Source: Posidonia oceanica (Eukaryota; Streptophyta; Magnoliopsida; Alismatales; Posidoniaceae). Taken from it: 64,000 bases of DNA. Every line of letters begins with the position of its first letter. The stretch's first letter is position 1. The DNA is taken from NCBI GenBank assembly GCA_037176725.1, contig JAZBRS010000029.1, positions 124,405,001 through 124,469,000 of the forward strand, given 5' to 3'. Shown piece after piece: positions 9,947-19,600 of the stretch. The translations under genes were made by a program, and so were the position numbers. Under the pieces are notes generated by a model. That model did not search any database, was not told the DNA's origin, and saw only the letters and a program-made list of their open reading frames with translations.

Positions 9947-11488
9947 GATCGGAATCACCAGTGGATACTCTGCTGAAGATTCCAGACTCCGGCTTTCACT
10001 TTGGCTTTCTCGCCGCTTGCATTCTACATTTCTTTGCTTGCCTCGTGCCTCTGCTTGCTTTGTCTGTTTGCTTGCTTGCTTGTTTGCTTGCTTGCCTTCG
10101 CTTCGCTTCCGCCTTTTCGCTTGCTTGGATCTTGTAGTTTTGCTTGCCTTATGCTTTTTTTTGCCTTGCCTGCTTCTCGCTCTCCTTTTGCTTTGCATTT
10201 TTCGGTGTTTCTGAGTCGAGTCTTCTCCTTGGATTCACTGCTGACTGCGACTTCCCTCTCTCTCTCACGACACGATCGCATCGCGAGCTATGGCAGCGTG
10301 CGAAACCCGTCGTGATCGAGCGCAGGAAACGGTCACAGGTCAGCAGAAACCCCATTGGAGAAACCCGACTCCGACTTTTCGTTTTTCCTTTTGCTTTTGC
10401 ATGCCTTATCTGTTTACCTGCCTTGCTTGTTTACATACTTTACTGCTTGCCTTTCTTTTACATGCTTTATTGCTTGCTTGCATTTACTTGCTTTATTTAG
10501 CTGCTTATTCTTGCTTTATTTCCTACATTCTGCATGTCTAAATATTTGCTTGACGCACTATGCATGCCTTTTGAATGATGAATGCTTTCTTTTACACCAA
10601 TGCTATGCCACTGCACCTACACATGCCATGCATACCTGCATTTTGATATGATAAGTGTTTTCCTTTCACTATCATGCCCACAAACACTTGCACATGCCAT
10701 GCCCATGGTTTTTGCCTTGCTGTGTGACTGCTCGCATGCCATGACTTCTTGTTTCTCTCCCCTTCATGCTTTTGCCATGTTAGGATATTAGAAACATGCT
10801 TGCACCCCTCTTGTCTAATCTAAAAGCAACAATAAAGCCATGCAATAACATTTAAGCACAACTAGAGCCAAAACTTGCAATTTTCCCCCCTTGGTTAATA
10901 AAATGCAGGTAAAACACTCTAATGCATTCGCATCAGCATTTTAGAAAGCATGCATTCTTCCCTTCTGAGTCCACCCACAGTCTGAGAAAGATAGTTCCGG
11001 CCGCTTGCTCCCTCGCTTTGGCTTGGCGCAAATTAGATCGGTTTAACCCCCTTGTCAGGGGGTCGCGTCGGTGTTAGTAGAGGATACCACCCATGCTTCT
11101 GGCAGCATCGAGGCTCCTAAAACAGCACCCCGTTATAGCTGAGCTTTGGGCCAGGCTTTAGACGGGGACCCACTTTCTTCTGACCTGGAGTCTGCATAAT
11201 CCCATTACCCATGAGTGCGTCTTAGTAGGCTGCCTACTCAAGACATGCATGGTGAGAGAGCGCATATTAGGGCATTCATCTACATCATGCCACCCCTAAT
11301 AACTCTTTTTTGCATCCAATCTCTAACACGTTTATTGGTTTTGTAGGGTAGGTGTGGGTTCCTTCAGCTAGGATCCTGAGTGTCCCTCTCTGTCTCTGAG
11401 CTGTCTATCGCCTCCGACAGTAGCTCTCCTTAGGTCTTGTGTCCCTGTCTTCAGTCGCAGACCTGTTTGCATTCGCTCGCCGTATGCT
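9947..11488 (+). other. Untranslated leader of element A, no gene seen
   Basis: A non-coding stretch between primer site and gag. It has TTGC/CTTG-rich simple sequence (10040-10140 and 10380-10500). A module at about 10205-10335 resembles the 3' end of the solo LTR at 40403, with shared phrases GAGTCGAG and ACGACACGATCGCATCGCGA. A compact hairpin lies at 11046-11063 (ACCCCC-TTGTCA-GGGGGT). A segment near 10790-10930 (AACTAGAGCCAAA, TTGGTTAATAAAA) recurs at 36610-36680 in element C. The open frames here come from low-complexity sequence. Confidence 0.7.
11046..11063 (+). other. GC-rich hairpin in the gag leader
   Basis: ACCCCC and GGGGGT pair perfectly around a 6-nt loop TTGTCA, about 430 bp before gag. 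A stable leader hairpin in this place could serve genomic RNA packaging or dimerisation. That is inference from position only. Confidence 0.4.
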
Positions 11489-13672
11489 ATGGCCCAGCAT
11501 ACCGGTGAGCCCTCTTCCTCCTTGGCGTCAGCGGAGATACCGACTTCGGTCTCTCCTTCCCCTGCTTTGACGTCCCCCGTCTCCTCTCCACTGCTGGTGC
11601 AGGAGACTTCCCAGCCCCTCTATTTGGAACAAGGGTCGACCCCAGTCAACCTAGAGCTTGTCACCAAGTCAACCGTGGTGACTGCCACTTGGGCTCCAGG
11701 AGCGTTGCCTTCTGTTCCATCCCAGGGCCTTCCCGTCTCGGGAATCCAGTCTTCTACGGCTGCCTCTTGCGTAAGATGTGCGCCTGTTGCTTCCTTGGTT
11801 TCCGTGCCCCCTTTGGCAGACACCTCTTTAAGTCCTGGCCCGTCGGTCGATGCTTTCCCTGCCTCGCAAGCATAGCGTTTATTGGCTAAGGTCGATAGGC
11901 TGCGAAGCATGGCTCTCGCACTCGACCCGACTGTGGCCTGCTCTTCGCGTCCGACCCTTAAGGTTCTGGTGCCACCCTCTGTAGCTCAGCAGGCTCACTA
12001 CACTACACCTTCGCCCTTTCCATCGCCCCGGCTCCTCACAGCTTCGGCGATGGGGGCGTATTATCGGCCTCCTGCACCCGCACAGCACTTTGCACAGCAT
12101 GCAACTCCTTTTGGTGGCCAGTCTTTTGGACTGGCAGGAGCACAGCACCCCTCAAGCCTGTTGCCCGGCATCGTGCCGGTGCAACAGTTGCTGCTCCCCC
12201 GCACTACACCTTACACTGCACAGCATGCAATCTACCCATCTTCTTTGCATCAGGTTCAGGCTCCTACATACATAGCATCGCACTTTACACCCTCGCACGG
12301 GTATGCTGGCCCTCACGCTACGACACCAGGTAGCGTGAAGGTGGATCCGGAGGAGCGCTCTCGCGCGACCCACACAGTATACGCGACACCTGCCTTAGCT
12401 ACGCCAGTCTCGACAGCAGCAACCTCAGACGCCTTCCTTACCAGGTTGGGTGATCTAGAGCGAGCACTTCGTCAAGTGCAAGGCCAGGACCACCAGCTCT
12501 ACCAATTTGGCGACCTCTGTCTCTTTCCAGATGCCGTACTCCCTTCGAAGTTCCGCATCTCAGACTTTGATAAATACAATGGTAGAGGCTGTCCCATCTC
12601 GCATCTGAAGGCATACTATAGGGACCTTGCTCAGCTGCAGGCTGATGAAAGACTCCTTATCCGCCTGTTCCAGAAGAGTTTGACCGGCCCCGCGCTCAAG
12701 TGGTTCATGTCCCTTGACATGGCTGTGGTTTAGACTTGGACTGGTCTTTCTCAGGCTTTCCTTGAGTAGTATTCGTTCAACCTCGATTTCATCCCCAAGC
12801 GGGCGGATCTTGTCGCCATCCGGTAGAGGCCCCAAGAGCCATTCGAGGAGTATGTTGGTCGTTGGAGCTCCACAGCTGCCCAGGTCAGAGATAGACCCTC
12901 CGAGGAGGATTCTATCGAGATGATCGTCAAAGGGGCGCTGCCAGCAATCGGGACTCTGCTTTGCATTTAGCACATCACTAGTTTTGCATCGCTGATTAGG
13001 GCTGCCGCCCACGTGGAGAGCTCACTGCGAAGTGGGCATTTTCTCGCACTTTCTGCATTGGCTAGGCAGGCCAGCAACACCAGCAATCGCCGCAGCCACA
13101 ACAACAGCAACAACTCCGCTTTCGACTGCTCCAAGCAGCACACTGAAGCATGGGCTGATCCTCCTGAAGTGCCTATCTTTGCAGAAAGTCAGCCATACCC
13201 TTTTCCACTAGAGCACGCACCTAATTTCGCACCCACTGCACACACTGCCACCGTTGAGCCAGTGCATCATGTCGCACCAGCTCGGCAAGGACAATAGCCT
13301 AAGCGAAGACGAGGCCGCCGCACTGAGAGTGACTTCACCCCACTTGGTGAACCGCTAAGCGCCGTCTTTCCTAAGGTTGTGTCGCTTCTGAGACTCTCGA
13401 AAACTCACCCGCCACCAAACCCTCTTCCAATGTGGTATGATGTGAGCAAGCACTGCGATTACCATCGAGCCCCAAGGCACTCGACAGGTAATTGCCTCAC
13501 TCTCCGGGATGTCGTCCAGGACCTGGTTGACAACGGAACCCTCGTTGTCAGTCCGCAGGAGGCTGCACACACATCTGCACTCGCACACCCTAGTGTAGCT
13601 GGCCCTTCCTCTTCCGAGCCTGCAAACTCCGCAGATACTGGAACCTCGAGGGGCTACCCCAATCTTCTCTGA
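11489..13672 (+). pseudogene. gag: gag of element A, decayed by six in-frame TAG stops
   Basis: One reading frame from the ATG at 11489 (MAQHTGEPSSS) runs to 13672, interrupted only by TAG at 11873, 12731, 12767, 12824, 12968 and 13295. The first 200 or so codons are rich in Ser, Pro and Ala. About 12440-13070 encodes the Ty3/gypsy capsid region of Tat type, with LPSKFRISDFDKYNG, HLKAYYRDLAQL and FQKSLTGPALKWFMSLD. A basic stretch (PKRRRGRRTE) follows. Near 13440-13530 a CDYHRAPRHSTGNC segment corresponds to the degenerate zinc-knuckle region of Tat gags, followed by LRDVVQDLVDNG. No protease or RT follows. Every stop is the same codon, as expected for CAG to TAG change at methylated CHG sites. 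Confidence 0.88.
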
Positions 13673-14010
13673 GTCCGGCTCTATCCTGGTGGATCCTTTC
13701 GATCCCGTCGGCGCAATCTCCTCTTCCTACCTTTCCCTGTTTGCCCGGGGGACGCTTGGAAGCGCAACGGCAGAATCGATAGCAAGCCCAAGCGCAGCAC
13801 CATCCAGGTTAGCCTCTCCTCCAGCATCAGCAGCCCCAGTGCTCCCCACACTGCCGTCAGCAGATCTAGCAGCCCCAGTGCTCCCCACACTGCCGTCAGC
13901 AGATCCAGCAGCCCCAGCGCTCCCCGCACTGCCAACAGCAGATCCCGTCGACAGCATCAGCAGCGTAGGAGCGGACCCAGCACCTCCCGCCCGAGGTCGC
14001 TAACAAGTAA
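13673..14010 (+). repeat. Post-gag Pro/Ala-rich stretch with a 39-bp triplication
   Basis: Three tandem 39-bp units at 13829-13945, starting AGCAGCCCCAGTG, encode 13-residue repeats (AAPVLPTLPSADP) in an open frame 13689-14003 that differs from the gag frame. I do not recognise a domain. It could be a frameshifted continuation of gag or non-coding. Confidence 0.6.
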
Positions 14011-16662
14011 GTCCCTCTTACCTCTCTTTTATTTCCTGCACTGTCTTTTCTTTTCGTTTTGTTTTGTTTTTGCGTTTTCTTGCCATGTTAGAAAATCATA
14101 AAAAGCATAAAAACGGCAAAAACCTAAAAAACATGCATTCCTTTCTTGTTCATGCATTCTGCACCGGGCCGGCACCCCTAACTGCTCGACGATAAGTCCG
14201 TCAACTTATCATCCGGGTTGGTACCCCCAACTGCTCGGTGATAAGTTCGTCAACTTATCATTTTGCACATATATGCCTCCCTCTGCATATCAATCATCTG
14301 CACGTGCCCATCATTCTCCGCATGCATATTCATCACCTTGCACATATCTGTCATCATGCATTGTCATTTACTACATGTACATACCATTTCTTGCTTCCTG
14401 TAAAGACAAAAGCACAAAAAAAAATCAAGAAAATAAAAAAATACAAAAATATTTTCTTCACCTTTTTGCTGGTTTTCCCTTTTTATGTTTTCCTAAACCA
14501 AAAACCTAAAAAATACAAAACCAACGTAAAAACCTAAAAACATGTTTGTCCCTTCCCCTTCTAAAAAATACAAAACCCATAAACATTTGTATAATTAGAA
14601 ATCGGCTTCGGACAAGCAAGCAGCGCCTAGAGGATGTCAAGCAGTGACAAACTCAGGCAGAACTCACCCGAGCAGTGCCATCTCTTGCATGTGGCTACAG
14701 AGTGAGACTGAGAGCAGAATAGAGCATCTTGCGGAGCTGAAAACTTCAGAAGCGAGATCGACCCAATCAAGAGAGTCCACCGAACATGGAGAGGACCAAA
14801 GTAGAGCAGAGCATAGCTAGAGGCTGAAGGTCTACGTCGATCAGCTGATCTCTCAATGCCTCACCCGGGACTGCTACCCCAAGAGGGCGGAGACATGCAT
14901 ATCCAAAAGAATATAAATCATGTGAGCAAAAAAAAAATGATAACATGATATGCATGCTGAGCATAAAAGAACAATGAAGAAAGACGTTGAAGAAAGAAGG
15001 TGCTCATGAGAGGAGTGACTCGGGCGAGCGTCGAAGCCCCCTCAGCTATCAACTTCAAGCGCCACACTAGCAACTGCACAGGATACCTTATCAGGAGGAC
15101 CTGACCCCACCTTCTGAGCGCAGCAGCACACTCCAATCCCCTATACAGACAACTCTACTCCCTTGGCAGGCTAGATGCGACTCCAGTCACTCATGAGGGG
15201 AAAAGAAAAATCATTCTGTGAGCGTTAAAAGCGGTAGTTGGTCTCCGAAGAATTGAGACGGAGGCTGTGAAGCTGCATCCAACGCTTCTGCTACCACAGA
15301 TCACTGAAGGCTATACTCTGCAAAGCTGAGGCCTCATCCTGAACCAAGAGTGAGAATGAGAGCCATCGACCACAACTCGGCATGGCGTTGCTCGAGGATC
15401 GAGATCCCCTGAGTCAAAAAGTGCAGAAGCACCCTCTTGGCAGCTGCTTTTGAGCCCAAAGCCACCAAAAAATGCATGCTGTAATATATTCTTATCTTCC
15501 CTTCTCCCTGTTTTCAAAAATCGGAGTCAAGGATGAGCATCTTTGCTTGCCCCGCTCAGAGGCTCCGCGCTTTTCAAATTTTGCCGCCCACTGTGTTGGG
15601 CAGGTCCTTGATGACCGACATGTCCCTCGTTTGTCATCTCGTGACGCCATGAAGCATGCCCGCGCTGAGACCATTGCACGCCTACCACGATGGATTCCTG
15701 TTTTCTCTCTGCAACATTCTGCATTCGGGCTGGCAGCCCTAACTGCTCGGCGATGGGTCCGTCAACCTATCTATCCATCCATCCTTGCATTTCGATGCCA
15801 GGGGCGCTTCGGCTGTCCCCTGGTGTCATCCCTGATACCAGGGACATCTTTTTGCTTCCATATGGTATCACCTCCTGCACCTCATCGGGCTGATATCCCT
15901 AACTATTCGGCGATAAGTCCGTTAACTTATCACCCTTGCATTTGCATTATTCCATTGCATTTCCCATCGGCATTGCACGTCTCACGGTAATCCCTTACAT
16001 CCATTCCACTGCATTCGGGCTGGTAGCCCTAACTACTCGGCTGACAAACTCGTTAGTTTTGTCTCCACCTTGCATTTTGATGCCAGGGGTGCTTCGACTG
16101 TCCCCTGGTATCGTTCACCAATACCAGGGGCATCTTTATTTGCTGTCCCATGGTATCCCATTCCCATCTGCATTTGGACTGACAATCCTCAACTGTCGCG
16201 GGATGGTCTACGGACCTCTGCCGCACCTTTCGGTTCGGTGTCCCACCACTCTCCACCCTCATAGGGCTGATAGCCTCAACTATCCGGTGATGAGTCTGTT
16301 AACTCCTCACGGGCTGATAGCCCCAACTATCCGGTGGTGAGTCCATCAACTCCTCATCGGGCTAATAGCCCTAACTATCCGACGATAGGTCCGTTAACTT
16401 ATCACCCATTTTGTCGTAGTTTAATAGCATTTTGTTGCATGGCATTAGCATTTCATCATCACGCGGACATCGCGCGCTTAGGATCCAAACCCTCGGTTCC
16501 CGTATTGCCTAAGGTAGTATCCTCAATGCCCGTGAGCTTCTTTTTATAGCATCGCTAGCTTTGGATGACACCCGCAGTAGTACGCGGTCCAGGATCGTTT
16601 TCTCGATTTCGCATGCCCGACGTTCTACTGTTTGTACACTGCATTTCACAACATTCACATTG
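14011..16662 (+). repeat. Non-coding internal region of element A with dispersed hairpin repeats
   Basis: No gene is seen. The phrase GGGCTGGCAGCCCTAACTGC with stem GATAAGT, loop CCGTCA and stem ACTTATC recurs with variation at 14191-14210, 14240-14259, 15752-15771, 15912-15931, 16043-16063, 16289-16308, 16335-16354 and near 16384-16403. A second hairpin built on GATGCCAGGGG / CCCCTGGTATC lies at 15794-15827 and 16079-16112. Between 14580 and 15480 the sequence is A/G-rich and resembles no family I recognise. Element C carries the same hairpins at 38330-38490 and 49430-49900. Confidence 0.75.
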
Positions 16663-16667
16663 CATAG
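16663..16667. repeat. Target-site duplication of solo LTR 1, left copy (CATAG)
   Basis: CATAG precedes the TG of the LTR at 16668 and is repeated exactly at 22303-22307. Confidence 0.92.
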
Positions 16668-19600
16668 TGTAGTAATCCCAGTGTTCGGATCGTCCATGCA
16701 CGTTGCCAAAGCTCGCGTGCACCGATCAGAATCAGGCTCACTATTAGCGGCTATGTCCAAGAAGGAAGGCTTAACTTGAAAACATTTAAAAGAGAGAAAA
16801 AAGGAAAGAAAAGAAGAAGATAAGACAAAATCGGAGTCGCCACCAAGTCTATTAGATCGGGAGACAAGGAAAATCGGGGAAATGCGTGAATAATCACGCA
16901 AAACCAAGCAAAAGATGCAATGCAGGGCAATGCAAAAGAAATGAGATGCAAATGAATGCAAATGATATGACTCGTGCCTAGGACAAGGGCAATATGGTCA
17001 TTGCGGGCCAAGAGAGAGGGCAAGGACTCCTGTTACGCGCGGGGAAGGTGTTAGGCACCCCCGATACGCCCGAGAATCGGTCTTTCTAGGCTTACGCTCG
17101 CATACGCAGGGAAATGCAGACTTTAAATGCCTAAGTGCCAATGAATGCCTATCTAAATGCTCAAAGGTGTGCTCTAAGTGGGGGAAAGCAATGCAAGAAA
17201 GTAAACGTGCAATCTAAGCGCTCAGCAACGTTGTCTGTGTTCCGAACCGGGCAAAACTGGCTCGTGAGAACTCCGGACAGTAAGCATCACTGCCCTATAT
17301 GCAAATGCGGGCGATAAAACAAAACAGCGGGGAAAACAGGCAATACGGGTGACATGCAAGGGGAAACAACGTAAAACACGCGAAACGGTGCGAGAAACGA
17401 AGCGAGAACGCAAAACGATGCGAGAAACGAGGTTGACACGCAAAACGATGCGAGAAACGGAACAAGAACGCGAAACAGTGCAGGAAAACGAAAAGGGGCG
17501 CAAAACAGAGCAAGGAAACAAAGCGACACGAAAAACGGAGCGAGAAAACGAGAGGGCACGCAAAACGGTGCGAGAAAAAGAAGCTGCACGCAAAACAGTG
17601 CGAGAAAACAGAACTGCGCGCAAAAGGGAGCGAGAAAACCAAAGGGCACGCAAAACGGTGCAAGACAAAGAAGCGGCACGCAAAACGGTGCGAGAAAACG
17701 AAACTGCACACAAAACGGAGCAAGAAAACCAAAGGACACGCAAAACGGAGCGAGAAAGCGAGAGGGCACGCAAAACGGTGTGAGAAAACGAAGCTGCAAG
17801 CAAAACGGTGCAAGAAAACCAAAGGGCACGCAAAACAGTGCAAGACAGAGAAGCGACACGCAAAATGGTGCGAGAAAACAGAACTGCACGCAAAACGGGG
17901 CAAGAAAACCAAAGGACACGCAAAACGGTGCAAGACAAAGAAGCGGCACGCAAAACGGTGCAAGACAAAGCGAAAAGAGTGCGCAAAAACCATGCGATGC
18001 GAATGATATGCAAAACAATACTGCCGAAGTTCAGGGGGACTTACCTTGGACATCCGAAGCTTAATCTGAAATCCGATTGGTCCATGCTGAAGAGTGCTCC
18101 GCCGGGGTCGCTCTGGCAGCTCATTTGGGGAGATCCAACGGTCGGATTGGAAGATATCGCAGTTCCAAGACGGAGAGGCCAGAACAGGGGAGAAGAACAG
18201 ATCTAAGTGTTCAGGAGGTCCTAGGGGTGTGCAAAAAGGTCCTCCCAGATGAAAGGGAGCTAAGGGGGCTTTAGTGTGTGCAAAAGATGCTAAATGCAAG
18301 ACTATATGAGTGCAAATGCATGCAAAATGCAAAAGAGGACTCAGGAGGGATTTTAGAAGAAAACAGGGGTTTAAATGCTAAAGTTTGGAAAGGCATGGGG
18401 CTTACAGGCAGGGGTTTTGAAGACAGGAGGGGTCTGAGGTTAATTTTGCAAAGAACTGGGATTAAAATGTGATTTTTAAAGGTGGGTATGCGTCCGGGGA
18501 GGTTTTGAAAGCAAGTGGCAAGTTAAAATGCAATTTAGAAAATATTAGGGGCTATAATGCAATTTTTCCAGGAAACGGGGTTCTGGGGAGTCTGGGAATG
18601 CAAGTGGAGGGCCTACATGTAATTTGCAAACATGGGAGGCTAAAATGCAATTTTAAGGGCAAAACAGGCATTTTAAATGATTTTATAATGATGCAAAGGA
18701 CCTATGTATAATTTCCAAATCATGCAAGGTCAAGAATGCAATTTAATATGCAAAATATGCACTGAAATCAAGGTCTGTGGACTGACATGCAATTTTTAAA
18801 AGATGCAGGGGGAAAAATGCAATGTAAATATGCAAAATATGCATGCCAAATGACTACTGTGCATTTAAATGGACCTAGATGCAAAAATGAGAAAGCAGAA
18901 GGTAAAATATGCAATGCATCAACCAAGAATTAAAATCAGAACCTAAGTTACTACAGTGCATGGGATTTAAATGCAAAAACAGTAAAGCACAGGGATACAG
19001 AATGCAATATGATATGGTAAACTTGATGCATTTAAATTAAATGATCTACTGCAGGACCTGGATGCAAAAATTGAAAACAGAGGGGCTAAGCTTAAACTTT
19101 TTATAACTAGAAAGCACAGTAAATGGACTGGAGTGTAAAAACAGAAAAACACAAATATTTAATGCAATTTAGCATGGTTTTTAATAAAAAACAAAGCAGA
19201 TTAAATGACAGAAGGACTGAAACGCAAAAATAAGAAAACTTAAGCTAAACATGCAATATTCACTTAAAAACCATATAAACGAAAAATAAATGCACAGTGT
19301 CGGCCGACGGTGACGAGCACTGTAGCAGCTGGCTGGCGGAGCTCGTGACCGTCGGCACAGGGGGGCTGAGGACGCGCTGTCGGGCGAAGGAGTCGCTCCC
19401 GGAGCCGACGGAGGTCGGGCGGCGTTCGACGGAGGACGGCGTGGCCTGGAATGGTCTGGAACGGTCGCCGGAGCGAAGCGACGGCCGGAGAAGCTCGTCG
19501 GGGAAGAAGGTCTGACTGGGAGTTGACCTCACAACAGGAGGGCCGGAAAAGCGATTCTAAAGAGCGGAGAAGCAGCAGGGGAAGAAGAGGAAGCTAAGGG

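Noticed and set aside
17222..18332. Long minus-strand open frames (up to 345 codons, Cys/Phe/Leu-rich)
   Set aside because: Produced by the 30-bp tandem array in solo LTR 1. All three frames are open and the product is a simple repeat.
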